Positions 8,425-17,697 of a stretch of DNA of 64,000 bases are shown in pieces. The position numbers and the translations under genes are program-made. The notes under the pieces are model-generated. The model did no database searches. It was not told the origin of the DNA and saw only the letters and a list, made by a program, of their open reading frames with translations. Location: the NCBI GenBank assembly GCA_027214345.1, contig JAPWHR010000015.1, forward strand, positions 19,945 to 83,944, given 5' to 3'. The stretch is from Comamonadaceae bacterium G21597-S1 (lineage in GTDB: Bacteria > Pseudomonadota > Gammaproteobacteria > Burkholderiales > Burkholderiaceae_C). How positions within the stretch are numbered: position 1 is the first letter of the stretch; the number at the start of each line of letters is the position of its first letter.

Positions 8425-10422
8425 ATGCATTATTTCGTGACGGGCGCGACCGGATTCATCGGCAAGCGCCTGGTTGGCAAGCTGCTTGCGCGCAAGGGAT
8501 CCGTGGTCCATTTCCTGATCCGCAAAGAGAGCGAGTCCAAGGTCAAGGCGCTGCGCGAATACTGGGGTGTCAGTGCCGCCCGTGCGGTTCCGGTGTTCGG
8601 CGACCTGACGCAGAAGAAGCTCGGCGTCTCGGCCGACGCGATCAAGACGCTCAAGGGCACGGTGGACCATTTCTACCATCTCGCAGCGGTCTACGACCTG
8701 TCCGCCGACGAACAGCAGCAGGTGGCCGTCAACATCGACGGCACGCGCAACACGGTCGAGCTGGCCAAGGCCATCGATGCCGGGCATTTCCACCATGTCA
8801 GCTCGATCGCGGCCGCCGGCCTGTACGAGGGTGTGTTCCGCGAGGACATGTTCGAGGAGGCCGAGAACATCGAGCATCCGTATTTCATGACCAAGCACGA
8901 GAGCGAGAAGATCGTGCGCCAGGAGTGCAAGGTACCGTGGTCGGTGTACCGCCCGGCCATGGTGGTGGGCGACAGCACGACCGGCGAGATGGACAAGGTC
9001 GACGGGCCCTACTACTTCTTCAAGCTGATCCAGCGCATGCGCCAGTTGCTGCCGCCGTGGATGCCCTCGATCGGGCTCGAGGGCGGGCGCATCAACATCG
9101 TGCCGGTCGACTTCGTCGTCGACGCGCTCGATGCCATCAGCCACAAGAGCGGCATCGCGAAGAAGTGTTTCCACCTCGTCGACCCGGTCGGTTACCGCGT
9201 CGGCGACGTGCTCGACATCTTCAGCAAGGCCGCACACGCGCCCAAGATGAACCTGTTCGTCAACGCGGCGCTGCTGGGCTTCATCCCGCGCAGCGTGACC
9301 AAGGGCCTGATGGCGCTGGCGCCGGTGCGTCGGGTGCGCAATGCGGTCATGAAGGACCTCGGCCTGCCCGAGGACATGCTGACCTTCGTCAACTATCCCA
9401 CGCGCTTTGACTGCCGCGAGACACTGGCCGCGCTCAAGGGCAGCGACATCGCCTGCCCGAACCTGAAGGACTACGCCTGGCGCATCTGGGACTATTGGGA
9501 ACGCCACCTCGACCCGGACCTGCACATCGACCGCTCCTTGCGCGGCACCGTGGCCGGCAAGGTGGTGCTGGTCACCGGTGGGTCGTCGGGCATCGGCCTG
9601 GCCGCGGCGCACAAGTTCGCCGAAGCCGGCGCCACGACCATCATCTGCGGGCGTGACGTCGACAAGCTCGAGGAAGCCTGCAAGGAGGCCAAATCGAAGG
9701 GCTACAGCTTCGTCGCCTATCCGGCCGACATCGCCGACATGGCCGACTGCGACCGCTTCATCCAGCTGCTGCACGACAACCATGGCGGCGTCGACTTCCT
9801 GATCAACAACGCGGGCCGCTCGATCCGCCGCGCGATCGAGTCCAGCTACGACCGCTTCCACGATTACGAACGCACCATGCAGCTGAACTATTTCGGTTGC
9901 CTGCGCGTGACGATGGGCATCCTGCCGGCCATGGTGGCGAAGAAGAAGGGCCACGTGGTCAACATCAGCTCGATCGGCGTGCTGACGAATGCGCCGCGAT
10001 TCTCGGCCTACGTGGCCTCCAAGGCTGCGCTCGATGCCTGGACGCGTTGCGCCTCCAGCGAGTTCGCCGACCAGGGCATCTCGTTCACGACCATCAACAT
10101 GCCGCTGGTGCGCACCCCGATGATTGCGCCCACCGGCCTGTACAACAACGTGCCGACGCTATCGCCCGAGGAGGCCGCCGACATGATCGCCCAGGCCTGC
10201 ATCTTCAAGCCGGTGCGCATCGCGACCCGGCTCGGCATCACCGGCCAGTTGATGCATGCGCTGGTGCCGCGCGTGGCGCAGATCGCGATGAACACCAGCT
10301 TTCGCATGTTCCCGGATTCGTCAGCGGCCAAGGGTGCCAAGCCGGGCGAGAAGCCGGCCAAGCAGCAGCTGTCCGCGGAGGCGATTGCGATGCAGCAGAT
10401 GATGCGGGGGATTCATTTCTGA
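8425..10422 (+). CDS. Two-domain fatty acyl-CoA reductase (alcohol-forming type)
   Basis: This 665-residue protein consists of two fused SDR domains. The N-terminal extended SDR (about 1-370) has TGATGFIG at residues 6-13 and a Y-x3-K at Tyr153/Lys157; the C-terminal classical SDR (about 375-640) has GGSSGIG near 385 and Tyr529/Lys533 (YVASK). From memory, the layout and long conserved stretches (HHVSSIAAAGL, EMDKVDGPYYFFK, NISSIGVLTNAPRFSAY, MRGI at the C-terminus) match the Marinobacter long-chain acyl-CoA reductase that makes fatty alcohols directly with NADPH. With WS/DGAT at 3280 it would complete wax ester synthesis from acyl-CoA. Related actinobacterial reductases stop at the aldehyde, so the end product needs testing. 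Confidence 0.88.
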   Translation: MHYFVTGATGFIGKRLVGKLLARKGSVVHFLIRKESESKVKALREYWGVSAARAVPVFGDLTQKKLGVSADAIKTLKGTVDHFYHLAAVYDLSADEQQQVAVNIDGTRNTVELAKAIDAGHFHHVSSIAAAGLYEGVFREDMFEEAENIEHPYFMTKHESEKIVRQECKVPWSVYRPAMVVGDSTTGEMDKVDGPYYFFKLIQRMRQLLPPWMPSIGLEGGRINIVPVDFVVDALDAISHKSGIAKKCFHLVDPVGYRVGDVLDIFSKAAHAPKMNLFVNAALLGFIPRSVTKGLMALAPVRRVRNAVMKDLGLPEDMLTFVNYPTRFDCRETLAALKGSDIACPNLKDYAWRIWDYWERHLDPDLHIDRSLRGTVAGKVVLVTGGSSGIGLAAAHKFAEAGATTIICGRDVDKLEEACKEAKSKGYSFVAYPADIADMADCDRFIQLLHDNHGGVDFLINNAGRSIRRAIESSYDRFHDYERTMQLNYFGCLRVTMGILPAMVAKKKGHVVNISSIGVLTNAPRFSAYVASKAALDAWTRCASSEFADQGISFTTINMPLVRTPMIAPTGLYNNVPTLSPEEAADMIAQACIFKPVRIATRLGITGQLMHALVPRVAQIAMNTSFRMFPDSSAAKGAKPGEKPAKQQLSAEAIAMQQMMRGIHF

Positions 10423-10493
10423 TCCTCAAATGGCTCATGCCGGGGTTGCGCAGGCTGGCCCGTGCGGTCGGTATCGCAATCTGATCTCCGATT

Positions 10494-10516
10494 CGCAACT
10501 CGCATACTGAGTTGCG
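10494..10516. promoter_or_regulatory. Hairpin/inverted repeat upstream of the UXS-like gene
   Basis: CGCAACTC (10494-10501) and GAGTTGCG (10509-10516) form an 8-bp perfect stem with a 7-base loop, about 45 bases before the TTG start at 10561 and 72 bases after the reductase stop. It could be a terminator stem for the reductase or an operator for the next gene. No T-run follows. Confidence 0.4.
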
Positions 10517-10560
10517 ATTGCCAGCGACAAGGGTCGCGCACCACTTCCCGAAGGTTCATC

Positions 10561-11520
<960 letters not shown>

Positions 11521-11569
11521 CATCCGGCTCCTCGCGAGCCTGTTGCCTGCCCCGCCGAGGCACGCGCCT

Positions 11570-12202
11570 TCAGTGCGAGACGTCGTCCCGGCGCACGACC
11601 TTGAGGACGGTCAACCACAGAATGCGGATGTCGAATGCGATGGACCGCCGTCGCAGGTATTCGGTATCGAGTTCGACCTTGTCCGGGATCGAGATGCCGT
11701 CGCGGCCGTTGACCTGCGCCCAGCCGGTCAGGCCGGGCAGCAGTTCGTGTACTCCGCGCTCGGTGCGCAGGGCCACCAGGTCATCCTGGTTGAACAATGC
11801 GGGGCGTGGCCCGACGAAGCTCATGTCGCCGACCAGGATGCTCCACAACTGAGGCAGTTCGTCGAGACTGCTCTTGCGCAGGAACGAACCCACCGGCGTC
11901 AGATAGGTGTCGGGATTGGCCAACAAATGGGTTGCCACCGCCGGCGTGCCGATACGCATGGTGCGGAACTTGGGCATAGAGAAGATGCGGTTGTGCCGCC
12001 CGACCCGGTCCGACCAGTACAGGGCCGGACCTGGCGAGGTCAGGCGCACCAGCAGCCAGACGGCCAGGAGTGGTACACACAGCAACAGGCCGGCGAACAG
12101 CGCGAGCGCCACGTCAAAGACGCGCTTGACGCCTGGCCCGCCTGATAACGTGACGGGGCGGGTGGGGTCGTCGACAGGTTTGGATTTTGGAGACGGATGC
12201 AT
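11570..12202 (-). CDS. Initiating sugar-phosphate transferase (PglC/WcaJ family)
   Basis: The protein has one N-terminal hydrophobic segment (VKRVFDVALALFAGLLLCVPLLAVWLLV split by the usual kink) and the polyprenyl-phosphate glycosyl-1-phosphate transferase core: KFRTM, LRKSSLDELPQLW, GDMSFVGPRPA and PGLTGWAQVNGRD. Such enzymes move a sugar-1-phosphate from a UDP-sugar to undecaprenyl phosphate and start repeat-unit assembly at the inner membrane. The small size (210 residues from ATG 12202) is the monotopic PglC-like form. A GTG start at 12283 would add 27 residues; neither start has a clear ribosome site. It is the last gene of the minus-strand cluster, converging on the UXS-like gene. Confidence 0.88.
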   Translation of the reverse strand: MHPSPKSKPVDDPTRPVTLSGGPGVKRVFDVALALFAGLLLCVPLLAVWLLVRLTSPGPALYWSDRVGRHNRIFSMPKFRTMRIGTPAVATHLLANPDTYLTPVGSFLRKSSLDELPQLWSILVGDMSFVGPRPALFNQDDLVALRTERGVHELLPGLTGWAQVNGRDGISIPDKVELDTEYLRRRSIAFDIRILWLTVLKVVRRDDVSH

Positions 12203-12342
12203 GGGAAGCAGGGATTTGGAGTCGCCGACAGGCTCAGGGCGGACACTGGATCGTGCGGGGAATGGGGATGTGGGCCCAAGCACGCACGTCGTGGGCCGAC
12301 AGAGCGTGCACGCGATACCAGCGGCCCGGAAACAAGGATTGT

Positions 12343-13035
12343 CTATTCTCGCGGCCGGGCAGGATTGCCCAATACCGTCGTGTGGGGTGCGACGTCCTTG
12401 GTGACGACCGCGCCCATGCCGACGATGGCGCCGGCTCCAATGACCAGTGGTTTGCCCGGCGCGCCTTGCTTGACGACAGCGCCTGTTCCTATGTACGCGT
12501 GGTCACCAATGTGCACATTGCCGTTGCAATGGACCCTGGGGGCAAACGTGACGAAGTCACCGATGACGCAGTCATGTGCGACATAGGAGTAGATGTTCGA
12601 ATGGAAGAACCTGCCGATCACGGCGTTGGACGTGACGGATGTGTAGCCGCAAAAAATGGCGCCCGGGCCGATCTGGTTCTGCACGTAGACCGTGGTATTT
12701 GCCGCATGGACGGTCAGTGGTTCTGCTTTGCGGTCGATGCACAGCTGCGCCAGTTTTTCGCGCAGCTTCGAATCCGCTGCGCTGATATTGAAATAACGTT
12801 TCTCGCACTCGATGCTGAAAAACTCCTCCTCGGACACCAGCGGCACGCCATTGAGCGAGCTGGCTTGCGGATGTGCGTCGACAAAATAAACCTGGCTGGA
12901 CGTCGCTCCCTGCGCCTGCATCATCCGGTTGAAGTAGGGGGCAGCAAACGGCATTACTTCCCGGCTGAACCCGCCGGCCCCAAACAGGCCGAAGATGCAC
13001 TGTGCCGGGGAACGGTGTGAAACGGCAAGGGTCAT
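12343..13035 (-). CDS. NeuD/LegH-like sugar O/N-acyltransferase (left-handed beta-helix)
   Basis: This 230-residue protein starts at ATG 13035. The N-terminal half is a PglD/NeuD-type Rossmann-like domain (CIFGLFGAGGFSREVMPF). The C-terminal half is a hexapeptide-repeat beta-helix (IGPGAIFCGYTSVTSNAVIGRF ... VHIGDHAYIGTGAVV ... IGAGAIVGMGAVVTKDV) that binds acetyl-CoA. Placed with LegB, LegC, LegG and LegI homologues, it is the best candidate for the 4-N-acetylation step (LegH) of a legionaminic-type pathway. An O-acetyltransferase of the finished nonulosonate (NeuD-like) is the main alternative. Confidence 0.8.
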   Translation of the reverse strand: MTLAVSHRSPAQCIFGLFGAGGFSREVMPFAAPYFNRMMQAQGATSSQVYFVDAHPQASSLNGVPLVSEEEFFSIECEKRYFNISAADSKLREKLAQLCIDRKAEPLTVHAANTTVYVQNQIGPGAIFCGYTSVTSNAVIGRFFHSNIYSYVAHDCVIGDFVTFAPRVHCNGNVHIGDHAYIGTGAVVKQGAPGKPLVIGAGAIVGMGAVVTKDVAPHTTVLGNPARPRE

Positions 13036-13063
13036 GTTCGCAATCCGGTGAAATCGGACATGG

Positions 13064-13870
13064 TCACCAGCATGTCCAGCCGCCATCGACGGCCAGAACC
13101 TGACCGGTGACATAACTCGAGGCGTCCGAGGCGAGATACAGCAGCGCCGGCACCATCTCATCTGCCTCGGCCATACGGCCCATCGGAACCCGCGCACTGT
13201 ACAGGTCTGAAAATGTGCCGTTTTGGCCACTACCGACACCGCCTGGCACTAGGCAATTGACACGAATGCCCTGCTTGGCCCAGTGGGTCGCCAGCCAGCG
13301 CGTCAGCCCGATGACTGCCGCTTTGGACGCGGAATACGCCGCGGGGGTATTGATGGGGCCGCCCAGGTAGTGCGAACCCTCGTAGATCCGCGGGTCCGGC
13401 CCGACAAGACCATAGATGGACGAGGTCTGAATGACCGTGCCACCTTCGCCGCGGCTCACCATGTGACGGCCGACGGCCTGGGCCATCAAGAACATGCCGT
13501 CGATATTGACCGCCATCATCTCCCGCCAGGTCTGGAAGGCATATTCTTCGAACGGCGCGAAACACGCCTTCAAGTCGCTGGTCTTGGTTGCTGCGTTGTT
13601 GTGCAGCACATCGATGTGGCCGAACCGCGCCAGGACATCGTCGACACATGCCGTAACCGAGGCGGGATCAGACACATCGCAGGCAAACCCGACGGCCGTC
13701 TCGCCAAGGTCCTTGGCCACAGCCCGGGCCGCGTCACCATTGACATCGACCACCGCGACACGGGCGCCCGCATCTTGCAGGCCGCGGCAGAACTTCTGGC
13801 CAAGAATCCCCGCCCCGCCTGTCACGAGCGCTACCTTGCCATCGAGCCTGAATTTTTCGAGTGCGTTCAT
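13064..13870 (-). CDS. SDR oxidoreductase (PtmA-like)
   Basis: This 268-residue classical SDR has a TGGAGILG cofactor loop near residue 17, NNAA, a Ser in QTSSIYG and a Y-x3-K in YSASK. It resembles the SDRs that recur in nonulosonate clusters, such as Campylobacter PtmA, and it sits between the NeuD-like acyltransferase and a class III aminotransferase. The reaction is unknown. Together with the aminotransferase it could oxidise and aminate a sugar precursor. The pair is separated by only two bases (stop at 13873, ATG at 13870), so they are co-translated. Confidence 0.8.
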   Translation of the reverse strand: MNALEKFRLDGKVALVTGGAGILGQKFCRGLQDAGARVAVVDVNGDAARAVAKDLGETAVGFACDVSDPASVTACVDDVLARFGHIDVLHNNAATKTSDLKACFAPFEEYAFQTWREMMAVNIDGMFLMAQAVGRHMVSRGEGGTVIQTSSIYGLVGPDPRIYEGSHYLGGPINTPAAYSASKAAVIGLTRWLATHWAKQGIRVNCLVPGGVGSGQNGTFSDLYSARVPMGRMAEADEMVPALLYLASDASSYVTGQVLAVDGGWTCW

Positions 13871-13872
13871 TG

Positions 13873-15261
13873 TCAGTTGTGCGAGCGGAAGACCGGGCGC
13901 ACGACGGGACCTTGCAGCAGGCCGTCAACACCTTGGTCCAGTGCCTGCCCGTACACCGTCAAGGCGCCATCGAGCGCGTCGAGCGTGAGTTCGATCTCCC
14001 GGTCTCCATGGGCCTGCGATACAGCGATACAGGGCATCATGACACCCCGCTTGAGCAGTTCCTGCGCCAGCAGTGTGCGCAAGGGCGCGGAGACTGCGCC
14101 ATCGCGGTCCCGCGCAACCAGATTCAGTGCGACCGCCGGCCCTTCGGTATGAATCTGTTCCGACAGCCCGTGTTTCGTGGCGACCTGCGCAATGCCCTTC
14201 GCCAGAGTGCTGCAATAACGCCAATGGTGGCCTACGACATCTTCGGAGCGATAGATCCGGACCGTCTCGACGAACGCCCCCAAGCCGGGCATTTCGGCGC
14301 CGTGCGTCGTGGACAGCAAGAACGTACGCTCCATGCCTTCACGGTTGATCGCCCCGACCTCCATGACCTCACGTCGTCCCCCAACGGCGGCAACGGAAAA
14401 GCCGTTGGCCATGCCTTTCCCGAACGTGGTGATGTCGGGGGTGACGCCGAAGAAGGTCTGCGCACCTTGCAGATGCCATCGAAAACCCGTGATCATTTCA
14501 TCGAGGATGAACAGCGCGCCTTGCGCACGGCACAGGCGCTGGACCTTTTGCAGGAAGTTCTCGGGATTGCAGTCGCATGTCACACAGATCCCCGTCGCAG
14601 GCCATTTTCCTTGTTTGTCGCAGGTGGCGGGGCACGGCGTCAACGCGGTGGCCGGCTCCATCATGACCGCTGCGATCTCGCCAGGGTGTGCGTCGAAATG
14701 GGCCTTCAACGAATCGATGTCGTTGTAGTCGAAGACCAGCGTCGTGGACGCGTGTTCGGCCGGAATGCCGCGTTTGAGCGCCGTTGTGCCGATGAACCAG
14801 TCATCGAAGGAAAAGAACGGCTGTTGCCTCGGGACGCAGACGTAACGTCGACCGGTGAAGGCGCGGGCGATCTTGACCGCAGCCGTCGTGACGTTCGAGC
14901 CGTTCTTAGCGAACTTCACCATGTCGATGGACGGTATCAGGTCGATCAGCGTCTCGGCTGCAATGAGTTCGATCAGGCTCGCACGGGTCAGGTTGACGCC
15001 GTTGGCGATCTGCGCCATGGCTGCGGCATTGATCCGGTCATCGGCATAACCCACCGTGACCGTGCGCAGCGCCATGCCGTAGTCGAGAAATCGATTGCCC
15101 GCGGTATCCCAGACGTAGGCGCCTTTCGCCCGCTCCAGCAATGGCGGGGCCACAGAAGGAAACTGGTCGTCTCCGCGCGAGTAGGTGTGTGCGCCACCGG
15201 GAATCGCGCGGTGGAGCCTGGTTCGCAACGATTCGAAATCGGATTGGGTATTCGTGCTCAT
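13873..15261 (-). CDS. Class III PLP aminotransferase (GSA-aminomutase-like) with a Cys-rich insert
   Basis: This 462-residue protein has the fold-type I class III blocks: LDEMITGFR (Asp254 to PLP nitrogen) and TFGKGMANG (Lys282, Schiff base). It resembles glutamate-1-semialdehyde aminomutase relatives in polysaccharide clusters. An unusual segment after MEPATAL carries five Cys (210, 214, 226, 229 and 231, pattern C-x3-C-x11-C-x2-C-x-C), which could bind a metal. The role is probably transamination of a keto-sugar or related intermediate for the glycan, not haem synthesis. The start is ATG 15261; the 254 bases upstream to PtmE hold no gene. Confidence 0.8.
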   Translation of the reverse strand: MSTNTQSDFESLRTRLHRAIPGGAHTYSRGDDQFPSVAPPLLERAKGAYVWDTAGNRFLDYGMALRTVTVGYADDRINAAAMAQIANGVNLTRASLIELIAAETLIDLIPSIDMVKFAKNGSNVTTAAVKIARAFTGRRYVCVPRQQPFFSFDDWFIGTTALKRGIPAEHASTTLVFDYNDIDSLKAHFDAHPGEIAAVMMEPATALTPCPATCDKQGKWPATGICVTCDCNPENFLQKVQRLCRAQGALFILDEMITGFRWHLQGAQTFFGVTPDITTFGKGMANGFSVAAVGGRREVMEVGAINREGMERTFLLSTTHGAEMPGLGAFVETVRIYRSEDVVGHHWRYCSTLAKGIAQVATKHGLSEQIHTEGPAVALNLVARDRDGAVSAPLRTLLAQELLKRGVMMPCIAVSQAHGDREIELTLDALDGALTVYGQALDQGVDGLLQGPVVRPVFRSHN

Positions 15262-15515
15262 ATGCAGTGAAGGAAAGTTCGAGGTTGGTGTGGGAAATCG
15301 TTCAGGAAAGTGCCGTGTCGCTTCAGTTGATTTCGAATGGACCCGGGGGTCGACATGCCGGGCGCCGTGTCGGTCGCGGGGTCATTGTGCTCCCAGCCTG
15401 TATGGGCGTGGCGAGAGCCGGAGGTGGCGCCCCCACTGCGTCGCGCTGGCATGGTGCCGTGCCGGCGTACCCCTGGCCGATCGATCGCTGGGTTGCGCGT
15501 TGCATCGGGACTTGC
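15262..15515. other. Gene-free gap within the polysaccharide cluster
   Basis: These 254 bases separate the PtmE-like gene from the aminotransferase. No convincing ORF, hairpin or repeat is seen. It is the longest gap on the minus strand inside the cluster and is therefore the likely site of an internal promoter for the last four genes. Confidence 0.4.
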
Positions 15516-16565
15516 CTATTGGAATACCTGATGGAACTCGAGGTTGGCGCGTTCATAGTCGGGAAGCCTGCCAATATCCAGCCAGTATCCGTCAATGTGG
15601 TGACACCGCGCCTTCAAGCCGATATCGGCCGCCGCTTCGAACAACGACGGCATGTCGAAAAATGCATCCGCCGGCACCAGGTCCAGCAGGTGGGGTGACA
15701 ACACGTAGATGCCCGCGCTGACGGTGAAGCAATGCACGGGTTTTTCCTCGATCGTTTCGATCAGGCCGTCCCGTTCCCGGATCACGCCAAAAGGCACCTG
15801 CATCTCGTATTCCCGAACGGCCATGGTGGCGTCGGCGCCGGTGGCCTGATGCTGGTCCACCATGTAGCCGAAATCCTCCTTGGTCAGGATGTCGGCATTG
15901 GCAACCAGGATAGGTTCGGTCGGACGTTCGGGGAGCAGGCCCAACGCGCCGGCCGTTCCCAGTCGTTTCTCTTCGCGCAGATAGTGAATCTCCACATTGA
16001 ATGCGGATCCGTCGCCGAAGTGGGCTTCGATCTGTTCACCCTTGTAATTCACTGCGAAGTAGAAACGACGAAAACCCTGTTCGATGTAGCTGCGCAGTAT
16101 GGTTTCCAGCAGAGGGCGCGAGCCGACCTTGAGCATGGGTTTGGGTGTCTCGTGGGTCAATTGCTTGAGCCGCGAGCCCAGTCCGCCAGCCATCAGGACG
16201 ACCCAGTTGTCACGCGTCGGTGTCGAGAGAAAATCGTCCACCACTTCGAGCCCGACCACGACGCCGTGTTTGTCGACCAGCGGCAACTGGTGCAAGCCGC
16301 GGCTGCGCATGGTGGCAATGATCGACTGCCGCCCATCTTCCACACGGGCGACGGTCGGATTCAGGTGCATCGCCTCCGACACCTTGTCGGTCAGCTTCAG
16401 CCCCTTGAGCAGTCCGCGACGAGCATCACCATCACTGAGCGTGCCCAGCAGGTGCCTCTGCGCATCGACAACAATGGCCATTTGCGAGCCGGCCCTGTCG
16501 ATGATCACCAGCGCATCGTGCAAGGTCACGTCGGGCGATACCAGCGTGCGTTCCCATGTCTTCAT
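15516..16565 (-). CDS. ptmE: Sugar-1-phosphate nucleotidyltransferase with CBS pair (PtmE-like)
   Basis: This 349-residue protein has two CBS motifs in the first ~115 residues and then a nucleotidyltransferase domain whose NTP loop AGGLGSRL begins at residue 126, followed by PKPML. The CBS-NTase order is that of Campylobacter PtmE, which makes GDP-glucosamine for legionaminic acid. GDP rather than UDP activation distinguishes the legionaminic route from sialic and pseudaminic acid routes. It lies directly downstream of the LegI-like synthase (58-base gap) in a LegB-LegC-LegG-LegI-PtmE order. The symbol is by homology; nucleotide specificity cannot be read from sequence. Confidence 0.83.
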   Translation of the reverse strand: MKTWERTLVSPDVTLHDALVIIDRAGSQMAIVVDAQRHLLGTLSDGDARRGLLKGLKLTDKVSEAMHLNPTVARVEDGRQSIIATMRSRGLHQLPLVDKHGVVVGLEVVDDFLSTPTRDNWVVLMAGGLGSRLKQLTHETPKPMLKVGSRPLLETILRSYIEQGFRRFYFAVNYKGEQIEAHFGDGSAFNVEIHYLREEKRLGTAGALGLLPERPTEPILVANADILTKEDFGYMVDQHQATGADATMAVREYEMQVPFGVIRERDGLIETIEEKPVHCFTVSAGIYVLSPHLLDLVPADAFFDMPSLFEAAADIGLKARCHHIDGYWLDIGRLPDYERANLEFHQVFQ

Positions 16566-16623
16566 GGTGCGACCCCGTGTGGTCGGTGCGTCTGTCTCCG
16601 ACGGTTCTCAGCAGGCATGCACA

Positions 16624-17697
16624 TCATTGGATCTGATCGTCCAGGTCGAAATCGCGGCTGGCGCTGCGGCCCAGCAGGTCCCAGAACTGCATGGGTGACA
16701 ACCCGTCGCCAGGGCGCTTGTATTCGAAAGCGTCAGGTGTGAACGTTTCACCCTTGGCTATGCGACGGGCAGCGACGAGGCTGCGCCGTGCGATGGGGCG
16801 GTTTGCCACCTCGTCTGCCGCTGGCCGCTTGGTCGGTGATCCGAGCGCCTGTTCGATGGTGCGAATTCCCGACACGAGGCGCGCCAACTCCTGCGGATCC
16901 AGTGATGCCGCGTGGTCGGGCCCCTCAAGCGAACAATCAAGGGTGAAGTGTTTCTCGATCACGGTGGCGCCACGCGCTACCGCAGCCAATGCAACTTCAA
17001 TGCCCAATGTGTGATCCGAGTAGCCGACCGGCAGTCCGAAGGCGCCGGCAATGGTGTCCATGGCGCGCAGATTGACCGCCCTGGCCGGCGCCGGGTATTG
17101 CGTCACGCAATGCAATATGGTGACATGCCGCTGCAAGGCTGCAAGCCCTTCGTCGCTGGCATACGCGTCCTCGAAGTCCGACTGGCGTGTCGGCTCGTCC
17201 TGTCGGGTCAGCCCGAAAGCGAGCACGCCCAATGCACTCTCGATGTCGGTCAACGTCGACATCCCGGTCGACAGGAGCATGGGTCGCTGCAAACGGGCTG
17301 CCTGCAACAGCAAAGGGCCGCAGGTGATGTCGCCCGACGGCAGCTTGATGCACGGCATGTCCAGGCCGGACAGGAAGGCCAGGCTCTGGGAGTCGAACGC
17401 GGTCGACAGGAAGCGAATCCCGCGTGCCTTGCAGCGCTGCACCAGAACCTGGTGGTCGTCCTGCGATAGCTCCAGCTTTCGGATCATGTCCAACTGGGTG
17501 CCGCCGGTCTTGGTATTGGTGACCTGGTAGGCCGCCTTGTCGGCCCGGGAAGTGACTACCTTGTCGGAAATGAAGGTTTGAAACTTGACCGCGTCTGCCC
17601 GCGCATGCGCGGCCACGTCGATCAGTTCGAGCGCCATGTCCAGCGAGCCGTTGTGGTTGACGCCTGCTTCTGCAATGATGAAAGTGGAATTAGGCAC
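16624..17697 (-). CDS. legI: N-acetylneuraminate synthase family, legionaminate synthase-like
   Basis: The NeuB TIM-barrel motifs are present: IAEAGVNHNG at the N-terminus, DAVKFQTF, IKLPSGDI, LSTGM, LHCVTQYPAP, GYSDHT, IEKHFTLD and GPDHAASL. A C-terminal SAF (antifreeze-like) domain of ~60 residues (RRSLVAARRIAKGETF) follows. The enzyme condenses phosphoenolpyruvate with a 6-carbon amino sugar to give a nonulosonic acid. The chosen start is GTG 17697, with GGAG upstream; a TTG at 17709 is possible. It overlaps the LegG stop by eight bases. Neighbouring LegB/LegC/PtmE homologues favour legionaminic over neuraminic acid. Confidence 0.88.
   Translation of the reverse strand: MPNSTFIIAEAGVNHNGSLDMALELIDVAAHARADAVKFQTFISDKVVTSRADKAAYQVTNTKTGGTQLDMIRKLELSQDDHQVLVQRCKARGIRFLSTAFDSQSLAFLSGLDMPCIKLPSGDITCGPLLLQAARLQRPMLLSTGMSTLTDIESALGVLAFGLTRQDEPTRQSDFEDAYASDEGLAALQRHVTILHCVTQYPAPARAVNLRAMDTIAGAFGLPVGYSDHTLGIEVALAAVARGATVIEKHFTLDCSLEGPDHAASLDPQELARLVSGIRTIEQALGSPTKRPAADEVANRPIARRSLVAARRIAKGETFTPDAFEYKRPGDGLSPMQFWDLLGRSASRDFDLDDQIQ

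Noticed and set aside
8348..8440. Possible 30-residue leader peptide before the acyl-CoA reductase
   Set aside because: An ATG in a separate frame runs into the reductase start, but the ribosome site is weak, and there is no attenuator structure or family support.
13873..15261. Glutamate-1-semialdehyde aminomutase (hemL)
   Set aside because: It has the fold but sits inside a glycan cluster, coupled to an SDR, and has a Cys-rich insert not expected in HemL.
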